Below, one piece after another: positions 1-11,297 of a DNA stretch of 64,000 bases (the first letter of the stretch is position 1; the number at the start of each line of letters is the position of its first letter). The DNA is taken from assembly GCA_951812925.1 (NCBI GenBank), contig OX638368.1:80024909-80088908 (forward strand), given 5' to 3'. Source of the stretch: Calliopum simillimum. Lineage: Eukaryota; Arthropoda; Insecta; Diptera; Lauxaniidae. A program made the position numbers and the translations under genes. The notes beneath the pieces were generated by a model, which made no database searches, was not told where the DNA came from, and was given only the letters and a program-made list of their open reading frames with translations.

Positions 1-485
1 AGAGAGCCTAATTAATACAGTAATATTTAGTACCATCATATAGGTTAAGAAAAAAAGTCAAAGGTAAATTTGCGCACTTAGGCATTCCCAGGGCTTAAAG
101 TAGATATAACACTGATTAAATAAAAAAAGTTTGGCAGAAATATGGAGTGACCATTTTTTTTTCCAAAATGTTTTGCAGAATTTGGCGTTTTTACACATTT
201 ATCTCCCTAAATTCTATTCTATAGCACCAACATTTTAAAAGATTTGGTTTTGAATTTATAATGTTTCCATAAAACATATCTTGGCCGTAATATGTGCCGA
301 TTTTCAACTCTTTTCGATATTGGGAAGTATTAAAAAAAATTGTGAAAATAGCAACTAATTTTATGGACTCAAATTTGTAAAACATCATTTTTTAGACCGA
401 CTTTGACGATTTTTGGTATTTATGTAGAAAGCGGAGGTAAGTAAAAAATTACTTATGTGTTAATTATATATTTTCTGATATTCAG
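1..485. other. AT-rich sequence, no gene seen
   Basis: No coding frame with recognisable similarity, splice-bounded exon or terminal repeat was found. The short frame at 191-388 (minus) is low-complexity and has no family signal. Confidence 0.5.
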
Positions 486-617
486 GGGATTCCTGAAAAC
501 GTGTAAAAGCCTCGAAAACCCCGTAAACTCGTAAAAGTTGTCAAAATCAATACAAAATTTGACAGTTTTACGATTTTACGAGGTTTTCGAGACTTTTACA
601 CGTTTTCAGGAATCGCC
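486..617. repeat. Perfect-looking hairpin, about 60-bp arms
   Basis: The left arm starts GGGGATTCCTGAAAACGTGT and the right arm is its near-exact reverse complement ending near 617, with a short spacer around 546-556. It could be a tiny foldback element or the ends of a MITE that lost its middle. No target duplication could be assigned. Confidence 0.75.
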
Positions 618-1074
618 TTATTATTTCATATTCGGAATGTACAAATTCGATTTCGAGTTTTTTCCGTCTAGCTTGTACTAATCGCATCACTGTGCGTAGT
701 TAGGGAAATTGCCGCTGAGAGTAGGAAAGGAAACAAAAGTTAGGGTAGTCTGTTATAGGTTACAGTCGTTTCGGAGCTGGGTTTTAAAGGAAAAAAAAAA
801 TTAATAAATTGCGAAATTTTGGAAAAAAAATAATACAAAGTTAAAGTGAAAAAAAAAAATTTGAATTGGACTATGGAGGACTATTGTTTGTAAAGCTTTC
901 GTTGAAGTTTTGAGCTCAAAATCGGAAAGACCTACTGGTTCAGTTTTGGGTTCCTGAGAATTATTTTCAAATAAGTAGTTCATTTCGATCAGTAGGATTA
1001 CGCAGGAACTAGCAGAAATAATTGAGGAAAATTTTTAAAATTTATTTCTTTCCTTACGAAAGGGATAAATTTGT
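618..1074. other. Unassigned AT-rich spacer
   Basis: Contains homopolymer A tracts and no supported gene. The minus-strand frame at 801-983 has no recognisable domain. Confidence 0.4.
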
Positions 1075-1700
1075 ATTCAGTTGTTTTCATACATGCTTTT
1101 GCTTTTTGTCGTATGACTTACCGTTTCAGAGATATCCTTCAAAAACCAGTATTTTCGAAACCTTTAACGGTTTTTGAAGAATATCTTTTAGACCATGATT
1201 GGCTCCAAGAAAAAATTAATACGTTGTATACAGAATCCAATTACCTTTTGAACTGTTTTTTAAGTTTTTTTGTACGACTCCTCGTTAAAGAGTATTCGCA
1301 ATTTTAAAAGTAAGATATTTTAATAAGAACTTTTACGTAGCATTTACATATAAAAACTGTGCACAACTTTTTAAATTGGGTTATCTCCTAAACTATAAGC
1401 TACACGAAAACATTTTTTACATCTTTAAATAGGAAATTTCATGTGTTACAAAATTGTGGCGAAAAATTTTTCTGTAAAAGTTTCCATTAGCGAGATATTT
1501 TTAAAAAACTGATTTTAGCGACCATTGAGCCTGAATAACTTTTTATGCGCACAATGGACTTTTTACACATTATTAACCATGCATAAATAAATATAATTCC
1601 GGTGAAAAAAATTCACTTGGAATTTTTTCGCACAGCAGCTCTTTTTTCGTCTTATTTTCCTGGGCTATTAAAGAAAACTGTAAAAATTTTTATAAAGTTG
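1075..1700 (+). repeat. Solo arm of the foldback family at 6975-9584
   Basis: Closely matches the right arm of the 6975-9584 foldback and, reversed, its left arm. Shared blocks include TTACCGTTTCAGAGATATCC-like, ACTTTTTAAATTGGG, CATTAGCGAGATATTT and CTTATTTTCCTGGG. Only one arm is present, so this is a truncated or recombined copy. Confidence 0.75.
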
Positions 1701-1711
1701 CAATTTCTGAA

Positions 1712-2179
1712 ATGATTACTCGTATGCCTTTAGACGAAATATTTGAAGAAATGCAATTCTTGGATCCTTATATTGTTTTTGATGTTATAAAAAGCAACTC
1801 CATATCGATTTCTGCACTCGCCAAAAAATTAAGTCTATCAGCTAGCGAATGTGAGTTAGAATATAGAAATATTTCAATATCCCTAACAGAAGCTTAAATA
1901 GATGATTTGAAAAAAATGCCATTAGACACAATGTGGACTAAAATTGTGAATATGAGAAATTATAACGATAAATAGTTATTTGAAAATTTAAAGGGATTAG
2001 TTGAAATTGTACTAACTTATCCACACTCATACGCTGAATCAGAACGTATTTTTTCTATTGTAACTGGTGCAAAATGTAGCAAGCAAAATAAATTAGGTAA
2101 CGACATGTTGAAAGGTATTTGTAAAATCAGAGCTTTTTTTCAAGCAAATAATATATCATGTTTTGACTTTGAAGTTTAA
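1712..2179 (+). pseudogene. hAT transposase C-terminal (dimerisation) remnant
   Basis: One continuous frame is broken by two stop codons (TAA after residue 61, TAG near 1973). The C-terminal part reads YPHSYAESERIFSIVTGAKC, then NKLGNDMLKGICKIRA. This is the hAT C-terminal dimerisation pattern: a hydrophobic, S/A-E-(S/R)-x-FS block followed by N-x-L and a leucine/isoleucine helix. The N-terminal BED finger and RNase H-like DDE core are absent, so this is a relic of the last roughly 150 residues. It directly follows the solo foldback arm at 1075-1700 and lies 60 bp before a MITE. Family assignment is by eye; a cellular hAT-derived gene is unlikely given the stops. Confidence 0.7.
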
Positions 2180-2241
2180 AAAGAGCATTTACTTCTACAC
2201 AATGCAAATAATTTGCATTAAAAAATTTTTCAAATATTATA

Positions 2242-2802
2242 CGAGGAGTAGTCGAACAAAAGGTAACATTTCCAGTTTTTGTCTTTTTGCTTTTTTTTGA
2301 AGAATCGTATGTAAATCTATGAACTGCACATTCCAGTTGAATTTGGTGGTTCAAAGAATAACAGTTCCCAAGAAAACCGCGTTTTTCGTCGATTTCCAAA
2401 CAAAAAGTAACATGTCCACTCCACTTACAATTTTTTTGTAGTTCTGACGAAAAATTGCATTTACCTATTTAATACTAATCACTAATCATAGTCTTCGTCG
2501 AACATTTTCAGTTGCTTTTATTGCTCCCACAAGGCATCATTTCAGTTTAATGATTATCAAAAAGTAAAATTTACAACATTTCCTGACAAAAGGTAACATT
2601 TCCCGATTTCAAACTTAGTTATCTCCATTAATATGAAAGTTCTTAAATGTGTAAAAACGCGATTGTAAGGCAGTTTTTTTAGTGTATATTTATGCATAAA
2701 CATATTTTTAAAAAAAATATGCTACTTTTTTTAATCACATTTTATTGATTTCTAAAAAAAAAGGAAACATGGAAATGTTACTTTTTGTTCGATTACTCCT
2801 CA
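2242..2802. mobile_element. MITE with TA target duplication, ~33-bp TIRs
   Basis: The left end reads CGAGGAGTAGTCGAACAAAA and the right end reversed reads TGAGGAGTAATCGAACAAAA. The ~33-bp inverted repeats continue to GTAACATTTCCA. TA flanks both sides (2240-2241, 2803-2804). The phrase ACAAAAGGTAACATTTCC recurs inside at about 2585. There is no transposase frame. TA insertion points to the Tc1/mariner/pogo supergroup as the mobilising source. Confidence 0.82.
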
Positions 2803-4028
2803 TATGTACTTATACATATGTATGTATTATGTATATTATATGCATTTAGGAAAATGAATTGAAGTTTATTATATGTATTTTTTCTGCATTCAGTGTGTTA
2901 AAACTTTTTAAAAACGCTTTTTGATGTGAAATAATCTTGAATAATTTTTTTATTAAATGTTTTAATAAAATTTTTAACATTTTTTATTCGAGGGTAATTT
3001 ACCCATTTTTAATGGTAATTTTCTCCAAAAACACTGGCAGCACTGGGATTGCACTTAAATTTTTTTCGCAGACAAAACAATACATATCTGTTTGTCCATA
3101 CCCTTATAGTTTTTGTTTTCTAAACATATGAGGAGTTCAGCTAATTTACAATTGTTTAGATATTTCAAATTTATTTTTCGTTATTAAAAAATTTCAAAAT
3201 ATTTTGATGACACTAAATTTTGTGCGCGTATCATTAACGGATATGGGCATTTCCCAAGTGACGAACGTGACCGTCGTACACATTTAAAGTGCAATAAAAG
3301 TGGAAGTAAAATATATTTATATTTTAGTTTTTACTTTACATTATAGCTCTTAGGTAGCACTATAATTACTGCCAACGTTAATAGCAAGCGAAATCCTGGT
3401 TCATAGATGCACACAGAAAAAGACATAAAACGAACATAACAAAAATGAAGTAGTTTTCGTGCCTATTCAAAGATAGTCAGAATTCAGCGAAACAAGTCAG
3501 AATTTTTTAGTGCGACAAAGTTTTCTTAAGAATTCACAAATAAGCAAAAACAAAAAAAACACATGTCCAATAAAGTAACTGTAAACTAAAGGTTATTACC
3601 AAAATCAGCTCAAAAGCTGCTTTATCACATTGAAAAAATGTCACATATTCCTTTAAAGTTTGTTTGAACTAAGATATTTAGTAACACAGGCCCGCTTTCG
3701 ATTTTAGAATTATAGAACGAAATTTATTTGTTTACGAGGCTCATGTAACTATGCTATTAAAATATTGAAATTTTTGTTTTTTTTAATTTCTATTAGTTTA
3801 AGTATACTCAACAACATGCCATACTTGTTGAGTTTATATTTTGGACTTTAACTATGATCCTTTTGGCCGCACTCGTGACACTGTGCGCCAGGACAAATAA
3901 TGTTCACTGGAAAAAATGAGCGATACCACGCCCCTAAAAATGCATAATTTATGAGAAATGGTACACATGTTAAATGGATAGGGACAAATGACATCCTTTG
4001 GAAAAATGGGTAATGCCACGTCAACTTA

Positions 4029-5378
4029 CGAAAGGCCTAACAAAAGTTCGCTTAGTAGGTGTCATGTTATAAATTTTTAGTAAATCAAAACAATTGCGTA
4101 CTATTTGTTATAGTTTTACGATATATCATTTTAATTTTCAGGAAGATCGGTCAAAATGGAGAGAAGAAAACGTAAAATTCGTGAAATAATGTCAGCAAAT
4201 ATTCCAGTGCCAACGCGGCAAGCCTGTGGAAATATTTAATGAATGCCAAATAGCATTTAAAGTTAATGCGCGATCCCTCGTGACTATTTCAATGTGGTTT
4301 CAAAGATTCCAGATAGGTAATTTTTCTGTGGAGGACGAACCTCGAGAAGGTCGCCCAAAATCTTGGACTGATTATGCAAGTGTAGCGCTGGTGAAGTCTA
4401 AAATTGACGAAGATCCAAGATTGACCCAGGAAATCATTGCTAAGGAACTGGGCTTGAATGCCATGGCTGTATCGCGAAAATTAAAAAATGATCTTGGATA
4501 CACATAGAAACCTGCACATGGGTTCCTAGAATTTTAAGTGATGGTTAAAAAGAGGCACGTGTGCATTTTGCTAAGTATTTTCTTGAAAAATTAAAAAACG
4601 GATAGTCTAACACTTTCAAGAAAATTGTAACAGATGATGATGGTTTTACAAGTACGACCCTGAAACCAAACAACAATCCATGGTATGGAGCCCAGATGGT
4701 GTAAATACATCTGTTAAAGCAAAGCAACAAAAGTCAGCAACAAAAGTAATGATGTCAGTTTTCTCGTCAGCGAGAAAGTTGTAGCTCCTATTCCTTTGGA
4801 AAAAGGTCAGACGGTTACTGCTTAGTGGTATACTAAAACCTGCTTACCAAAAGTTTTGCAAAATTTATTGGGAAAACGCCAAAAAAGGAGCTACGCCGCT
4901 ACTTTCTACATCACGATAATCCGCCAGCGCACACTGCTAAAAAAACGACCGATACCGATTTTATTGAGCTTTCAGGCATCGAAGAAATTCGTCCAGCACC
5001 TTATTCCCCAGATCTAGCGCCTTTTGACTTCTGGTTGTTAATGATGCGGTTAATGATGAAATTGCAAGACTTAAAAAAGCCGATTTTGAAGACTGTTTTC
5101 AAAGATGGATTTATCGACTTCAAAAATGTATCAAGTAAGTAAATTTATTGAGCCTTTAAATCAATAACAATAGTACATAATAAAAATAGTAACGGTGGAA
5201 GCATACATAGAATTGATATAATATATTCTATTAAAGTGGAGTCTTGCAAAAAAATGTATCAAAACAAATGTCGATTACGTTGAAAAAATACAAACATATG
5301 AAGAATAAAGTTATAAATTTAAAAAAATTTTTATCCAGTTTTTCAATTCTACTAAGCGAACTTTTGTTGGGCCCCTCG
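4029..5378 (+). mobile_element. Mariner element, 1350 bp, with ~31-bp TIRs and TA duplication
   Basis: The left end CGAAAGGCCTAACAAAAGTT and the reversed right end CGAGGGGCCCAACAAAAGTT continue as CGCTTAGTAG. TA flanks both ends (4027-4028, 5379-5380). The length is normal for mariner (about 1.3 kb), so this is a full-length but dead copy. It lies in the central part of the 3047-6681 foldback. Confidence 0.88.
4156..5140 (+). pseudogene. Mariner transposase pseudogene
   Basis: The start ATG at 4156 gives MERRKRKIREIMSANI, followed by frameshifts and stops. Recognisable blocks are WFQRFQIGNFSVEDEPREGR (the mariner linker with its GRP-like motif), then KSKIDEDPRLTQEIIAKELG with a second helix-turn-helix ending SRKLKNDLGY. 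Further on come HHDNPPAHTA and EIRPAPYSPDLAPFDFWL, the second catalytic Asp region and the YSPDLAPxD motif. Several frame breaks lie between the blocks (after 4507 and through 4560-4900). When intact, such a protein cuts and pastes the element through its TIRs. This copy cannot encode one. Confidence 0.88.
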
Positions 5379-5767
5379 TAACAAGATAAGGTGAACCAAC
5401 GTTCACTGGAAATCCTGGTTTTTTGAAAAATCTTCAATTGAAAATTTGTATGGTGGAAAAAAAGTCACGTTCATATTGTCACGTATCGATTCAGATTATA
5501 ATCAAAACAAAGAAAAGAACAAAAAAATTCTGACTTATTTCGCTGAATTCCGACTATCTTTGAAGAGACACGAAAACTACCTCTATTTTTGTCACGTTCG
5601 TTTTATCTATTTTTTTGCATGTAACTATGAACAGCTGGCACTAATTTTAGTGCTACCTAAGAGCTATAATGTAAAGTAAAAACTAAAACATAAACATATT
5701 TTACTTCCACTTTTTTTGCACTTTAAATGTGTACGACAGTCACTTGGGAAATGCCAATATCCGTTAA

Positions 5768-5906
5768 CCCTTTAACGACAAAAGGCAAGTATGTTTGTCA
5801 GAACCCCATTTGCTTGAATGAAAGTTTTATTAACCCTCTTTACTTCGATTTTGTCGTATTTTTATTTTGAAATTCTTTCGCGTATTTAGACCTGGTCGTT
5901 AAAGGA
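5768..5906. mobile_element. 139-bp piggyBac-type MITE (TTAA duplication)
   Basis: TTAA at 5764-5767 and 5907-5910 flanks a short element. Its left end is CCCTTTAACGACAAAAGG and its right end reversed is TCCTTTAACGACCAGG. The matching position of the opposite foldback arm (about 3226-3236) has a single uninterrupted TTAA, so the insertion is proven by the empty-site comparison. TTAA targets with CCCTTT ends are typical of piggyBac. Confidence 0.85.
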
Positions 5907-6066
5907 TTAATGATACGCGCACAAAATTTAATGCCATCAAAATATTCTGAAACTTTTTAATAACAAAAAATGCATTTTGAAATATCCAAGCAATTGTAAA
6001 TTAACTGAACCCCTCATATGTTTAGAAAACAAAAACTACAAGGTCATGGTAGGACAAACATATATA

Positions 6067-6638
6067 GGGTGTTTTTTTAAGCTCGATAGAACTTGAGACT
6101 GTAAAAAATAATACAAAAAATTAAATTGTAATCAAAAATTTTTTTTATTCGGAAAATCAATACCTACGTAACATTAGCATTTCAAAATGATTTCGGGCTA
6201 TTGGACGATTGTGTGCGCCATAATAATCACGAAGTCGTCTTAAGTGGCACGAATCGACTGCTGATTTTCAAAAAAAATTTGGTTACTTTGGTTGCCCGAT
6301 AGAACTTGAAATTGTAAAAAATAACACAAAAAATTTAATTGTAAACAAAATTTTTTTTATTTTATTCGGAAGATCAATACATGGCTTTAACATATGAAAA
6401 TTATTTTGCGCGATTGGACGATTGTGTGTGCCATAATAATCACGAAGTCATCTTAAGTTGAACGAATCGACGACTGATTTTCAAAGTAAATTTGGATAAT
6501 TTCGTAACTTTGTTCAAGCGTGCGTCTATTCATGATGATTTGCTAGAGCATACTGTAACAAATAACAAAAAAATGTTCACCAAAATTTAATGTGTTCTTT
6601 TTAACAATTAAAAGTTCTATCAGGCTTAAAAAACACCC
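6067..6638. mobile_element. TA-target nonautonomous Tc-type element with internal 213-bp duplication
   Basis: The inverted ends read GGGTGTTTTTTTAAGCTCGA (left) and GGGTGTTTTTTAAGCCTGAT (right, reversed), with TA flanks. The empty site is visible in the left foldback arm (CATATC near 3084). Two tandem units of 213 bp begin at 6084 and 6297, each with ATTGGACGATTGTGTG and ATAATCACGAAGTC. On the minus strand these read LRRLRDYYGAHNRPIA, resembling the helix-turn-helix region of Tc-like transposases (FYGxxNRP). This suggests an internal deletion derivative. Confidence 0.75.
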
Positions 6639-6681
6639 TATATGTATTTATTTGTCTGCAAAAAAAATTTAAGTGCAATCC

Positions 6682-6974
6682 ATAAATCACAATGTTATGA
6701 ATGTTTGTTAACTGGTGCGCAGAAATTATATAAAATTTGATATCACACTGCAACAAATGGAGAGAAAAGACTTTGAATGAGATCTCGAAAATTTTTTTGG
6801 CTAACCTATGGTCGGTGAATCCGAATCTGGCAACCGTTTTTCTCTATCATATATTCAGACATATCGCGCAAATCCACGAAGTAGTGTAATTGACTTTTGG
6901 CAACGTCAAGGGGTAGCCATTATTTTCCTCATTATATCAATTAGAAAAAAAAGAACGAGACCGTCTTATAGGAC
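6682..6974. other. Short spacer between two foldbacks
   Basis: No supported gene. A 65-codon frame at 6808-7005 has no recognisable domain. Confidence 0.4.
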
Positions 6975-8093
6975 GGGTCAATTTGTTCGGGAGGCAAAAA
7001 ATTGACAAAAAGTATAGCAACAAAAAAATCTATGCAAAATTCTACAAAACTTTGCCCAAGAAACCATGGGTCTAAAATCAATATCGAGCCGTCGTAAATT
7101 GCGTTGAAGTTTTGATGTACTACTTGAAAGAAAAATTAAAATTTGTTTATTCTTGTTTCATATAAAATTATTAATAGCCCAGGAAAATAAGATTTTTTTT
7201 GCGAAATAATTCCAAGTGAATTTTTTTCACCGGAATTATTTTTATTTATGCATGATAAATAAAGTGTGGAAAGTCCATTTCAAAGTCGTGTGCGCGTAAA
7301 AAGTTATTAAGGCTCAAAGGTCGCTAAAATCAGTTATTTGCAAATATCTCGCTAATGCTAACTTTTACAGAAAAATGTTGGTTTGCAATTTTGTAGCACA
7401 GGAAATTTCTTACAAAAGTAAGTTAAAATTTTGTTCGTACTACTTATAGTTTAGAAGATCACCCAATTTTAAAAGTTGTTAACAGTTATGATATGAAATA
7501 CTACCTATGAGTTCATATTAAAATATCTTACTTTTTAAATTGCGATAACTCTTCAATGAGAAGTCGTACAAACAAAATTGAAATACCGTTTAAAAGATAA
7601 TTTAATTTTCTATATAGCGTACTAATTTTTTTTTTTTTTTCGAACAACCCATTGCCTTAAAGATATTCGTGAAAAACCGTTAAGACTTCGAAAATACTGG
7701 TTTTTGAAGGATATTTCCGAAACGAAGAGTCATATGATAAAAAGTTGGGCACCAATTTTGTAAAAAATCGCAAGATCTACAAAAAGTTAGCAATATGTGT
7801 ATACATAGAAGTCACCGTTTAGAAGATATTCCAAAGAAACCCGAAAATGTCAAAAAAAACCGGTTTTTATCAAATATCTTTTGTACGGTTACTTCTATGT
7901 GTACACGTATCGCTTACTTTTTGTACATTTTGTGATTTTCTACAAAGTTGGTCCTTTTACTTTTTATCGTTGTACTTACCGATTCGGAGATATACTTCAA
8001 AAACCAGAATTTTCGAAGTCTTAACGGTTTTTCACAAATATTTTTTAAGCCATGAGTAGCTTGAAGAAAAAAATTACATAGTATGGTATATAG

Positions 8094-8633
8094 GTAATAC
8101 CCTATTTCTGCAGTAATAACTTCAAACTTGCAGTAATAACTTCAGAATATTGTAAAAAATTGTAATAATGATTTTCACCCAAATTCATATTACTTTGTTT
8201 TGCGCTAATCGTTGAAACTAAATACTCATTTTATTTCGCTTATAACCGTTGTTTTAGTAGTCTAACCTCACCAATTTGGGTTAAAATGTAGCAACCACAA
8301 TAAGTACTCGGCAACTCTCTCTACTTTAAACATATTTTTATAAATGCATTCGAAGAAAATTTCGCTATAAATTTTCAATTTTAAATTGAACCGTTGCCAT
8401 GATATCTATTATTTAATATTAATATTTAATATTAATCACTTCCCTTCCCAGTATGCCAGACGGTTCATATCTTCGCTTTTTTACCCGTTACGGATCCGTT
8501 ACTGATCCGTTGGCGGGAGAGATTCCCAAAAAAAAAGCGAATCGTTGAATAAGCCATTAAAAAATTTTTGCAAAAATTGCAAATAAAAACAAAAAAAAAA
8601 TATGCAGTAATAACTTTTTCTTATTTCAACCCC
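8094..8633 (+). mobile_element. 540-bp insertion flanked by 10-bp repeats (family also at 22.5 kb)
   Basis: TGGTATATAG occurs at 8084-8093 and again at 8634-8643. The uninterrupted sequence is seen in the opposite foldback arm, so this is a clean insertion. The ends carry GCAGTAATAACT in direct, not inverted, orientation. A diverged copy lies at about 22518-23000, sharing GATTTCAGAATATT, TAAAATGTAGCAACCA and CTTTAAACATATTTTT. No frame or TIR allows class assignment. Confidence 0.72.
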
Positions 8634-8762
8634 TGGTATATAGAAAATTAAATTATCTTTTAAACGGCATTTTAATTTTGTTTGTATGACTCCTCATTGA
8701 ATTTCAAAAGTAAGAAATTTTAATATGAACTTGTACGTAGCATTTCGTATCATAACTGTTAA

Positions 8763-9090
8763 AAGCCGCTTCAGACTATCTGAGAAGTCATACAGAAACT
8801 CTTATGAGTTGTCAAATATGGCAACTCTGATAGTGTGAATGTAAAATTTATTACACAAATGATTTATCAGAAGAAAACTCATATGAGTTTTTTTGGCATT
8901 AGATTTGATTCTATTTGAAAAGAGAAGTCATATGAGTTTTGAGATTTTTTAATGTTGTTTGATAAATAAAAAATTAAAACAATTTCAACAACATAAATGA
9001 AAAACAATAAAAATGTGACAGTCAGAGAAAAAAATCAGACAGAAAAACATAAAGAAACGCATATGACTTCTCAGATAGTCTGAAATGCCT
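8763..9090. mobile_element. 328-bp MITE with TTAA duplication
   Basis: The ends read AAGCCGCTTCAGACTATCTG and, reversed from the right, AGGCATTTCAGACTATCTGA, both continuing GAAGTCATA. TTAA flanks it (8759-8762, 9091-9094), and the opposite foldback arm holds the empty site GTTAACAAC. Internal copies of CTCATATGAG-like motifs repeat. The TTAA target suggests piggyBac mobilisation, although the ends do not start with CCC. Confidence 0.82.
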
Positions 9091-9584
9091 TTAACAACTT
9101 TTTAAATTGGGTGATCTTCTAAACTATAAGTTGAACGAAAAAATTTTTAACGCACTTTTGTAGGAAATTTCCTGTGCTACAAAATTGGAGACCAACATTT
9201 TTCTGTAAAAGTTAGCATTAGCGAGATATTTGCAAAAAACTGATTTTAGCGACCTTTGGGCCTTAATAACTTTTTATGCGCACACGACTTTGCAATGGAC
9301 TTTTCACACTTTATTTATCATGCATAAATAAAGATAATTTTGGTGAAAAAAATTCAGCTCTGCAGTTACTGCAGCTGTTTTGTCGTCTTATTTTCCTGGG
9401 TTATAAAAGTATTTGAATTTTTTCTTTTTTTTGTATTGTATTTTAATGTAGTTCATCAAAACTTCAACGCAATTTACGGCGGCTCGCTATTGATTTTAGA
9501 CCCATGGTTTCTTGGGCAAAGTTTTTTAGAATTTTTCGAAGAATTTTTTATTTCCATACTCTTTGCCGCAAAAAAATTTGACCC

Positions 9585-10352
9585 AGCCTAACATCTTATG
9601 TATATGTATTGTATGATAACAATATTTTTACACTATTGACACATACTTTGTAGCGCTTGGCCAACTTTCTGTAAGAAATCAATTTTTTAGTACAGTAATT
9701 GTGATGCAGTAACAAAGGCGCATCTGAGAATGATTTTGAAAAGAGAAAAAAAATTTCGTGCGTCGTCTATATAGCCTCAAAAATCGTGTTTTTGAACTTT
9801 TAAGTTAAAATATTTCAAAAACCATGCGTGATAGAACAATTATGAGATTAAGCATTGTCAAATATTACATCGAAAAAGACAATAATTGTTTTGGGTTGCT
9901 GTGTTTTTTGTTAAATTCCGTTTTAGACCCTTTTCTTGGGCCACCTACTTGCGATTTTAAAAATTATTGAATTTTCTTGCTAACATAATAAAGTATTGTA
10001 TAAAAAAAAGAAAATCAGGGGTTCTGCAAACTATCAATTAAACCCCGTTCTGGATAACCGTGCGTCGCGAGAACGAAGCGCTTTTATAATGCTAATTTTT
10101 GAGCTTTATTCCAATGATATGCCAATGTTAAATAAAGTGGAAATTGGTACAAGAACGAAGCGCTTTAGAGAACTCTTTTATGTGCTTTTTAAAGTAGTTT
10201 TTAAGCGCTCCCTTTTTTATTGGGCGGTTGAATTTTGATTTTCTTGCTTAGCATATTTCGGTTACAATTTGATGCACCGATCTTTATTGTGATATACCGG
10301 TTTATACCGCAAAAAAAAAAAAACGACTGACGTGATGTGGTTAAGTCTAATA
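9585..10352. other. Unassigned sequence
   Basis: A direct repeat of AGAACGAAGCGCTTT occurs at about 10071 and 10152. No gene is supported; the frames at 9340-9591 and 9996-10238 are incidental. Confidence 0.4.
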
Positions 10353-10358
10353 ACTTAC

Positions 10359-10596
10359 CTATATCCGTTCTAGACTCATTGATTTCGTTCTTAAGATATT
10401 TCACCAAACATGATATACAAAAATTATGTTGACATATATCTAGTTGAAAAAAAATTCTGTCGAGCGCATCAGTTTGGTAACATATGGGACAAAAACTATT
10501 TTTCTCCTCCGCTTGGATCTCAGTAGTTGAAGCGTGAAGATTGGGTTTATATTTTTGATTCTCTGTAGTCGAATGTTGAATTTCATCATGCTTCTG
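10359..10596 (-). CDS. Internal exon with RING finger, RBR/RNF-like (partial gene)
   Basis: On the minus strand an open frame of about 79 codons is bounded by an acceptor (TTTATTTTTCAG, ending at 10597) and a perfect donor (AG|GTAAGT, intron starting 10358). It contains CPICYQTDALD then DICQHNFCISCLVKYL. This is the C-x2-C, C-x-H-x2-C-x2-C metal-ligand pattern of a RING; its spacing and following helix (LVKYLKNEINES) resemble RING1 of RBR ubiquitin ligases. Later ligands would lie in the next exon, which is not recognisable here. Sequence before the acceptor stays open but is probably intron. It is flanked by transposons, so it is either an exon of a host gene with very long introns or a relic. 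Function inferred: E3 ubiquitin-protein ligase. Confidence 0.55.
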
Positions 10597-11177
10597 CTGA
10601 AAAATAAACATTTTAAAGATTAAAAACGAACAAAGTATTTTGTTTTGCGTCGCACACTGGTTCAAAATCCTTTAAAGCTGGCGAAACAAAAGTCGAAACA
10701 AAAGTTTTTTTTTTTAAATAAGTTTTTACAGATTGTAGTTCTTACTATATACATAAACCTCAAAAAATCGATAAGAAAGATCCAGGTATTCCTACCTAAC
10801 GCTCTCGGGATCCCTCCGAAATTACGCTTCTCAGGCGCAACATTCTTTTTTTTTTTTTTTTAATACTTGAATTCATTTATTGAATCTTGTCATCTTAGGA
10901 GACTAACAATAAGTTTAAAAATTTTAATCCTAAATAACATTATTATACATAATTAATCTTATATATAATTTAGTGTTCAATGTTTCTCCAGAATTAATAG
11001 GGACTTGTACATCCTAGGAGTTCGGTAAACGCGCAGAACAACGCAGTTGTTGTACGTTCAGTCTTCTCACAAACATGCTGCCCGCCTAGCAGGATGTTTG
11101 AATGAAAAGAACTCCATACAAATTTCCGCCAGTAGTTCCGGCTGCATGTGTAGCAGGAACAAGAAATATAAAAAAGA

Positions 11178-11266
11178 GTACGCGCCAGATACCGGCTGCA
11201 TAGAAAAAAGTACGCGCCAGATACCGGCTGCATAGAAAAAAGTACGTGCCAGATACCGGCTGCATA
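11178..11266. repeat. 32-bp tandem repeat, about 2.8 copies
   Basis: Units start at 11178, 11210 and 11242, each containing GTACGCGCCAGATACCGGCT. They lie in the 3' untranslated part of the Jockey-like LINE. Confidence 0.9.
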
Positions 11267-11297
11267 CAAAATTTAGAATTCAGTCAGCTCAACATAG

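Larger units (their letters stand above)
3047..6681. mobile_element. Large foldback element, heavily interrupted
   Basis: The left arm (from GATTGCACTTAAATTTTTTT, about 3047) and the right arm (ending TTTAAGTGCAATC, about 6681) are inverted copies. They pair through the blocks CTCATATGTTTAGAAAAC, TCATTAACGGATAT, CACTTGGGAAATGCC, AGAGCTATAATGTAAAGTAA and CTGAATTC-GACTATCTTTGA. Pairing fades inward of about 3560 and 5490. The right arm carries two insertions (5768-5906 and 6067-6638) that the left arm lacks, and a mariner (4029-5378) sits between the arms. No protein-coding frame belongs to the foldback itself. Confidence 0.75.
6975..9584. mobile_element. Foldback element with ~0.85-kb arms and two later insertions
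   Basis: The left arm (6975-7858) and right arm (7861-9584) are inverted copies meeting near 7859 (CAAAAAAAACC/GGTTTTT). The outer ends are GGGTCAATTTG and its reverse. After removing the insertions at 8094-8633 and 8763-9090, the right arm is about 0.85 kb, the same as the left. Internal phrases (GCGAGATATTTGCAAA, CTTATTTTCCTGGG) recur in the solo arm at 1075-1700. No coding capacity is seen; mobilisation would need a transposase in trans. Confidence 0.85.

Noticed and set aside
9996..10238. 80-codon ORF
   Set aside because: Contains two direct repeats of AGAACGAAGCGCTTT read in one frame; no domain or splice support.
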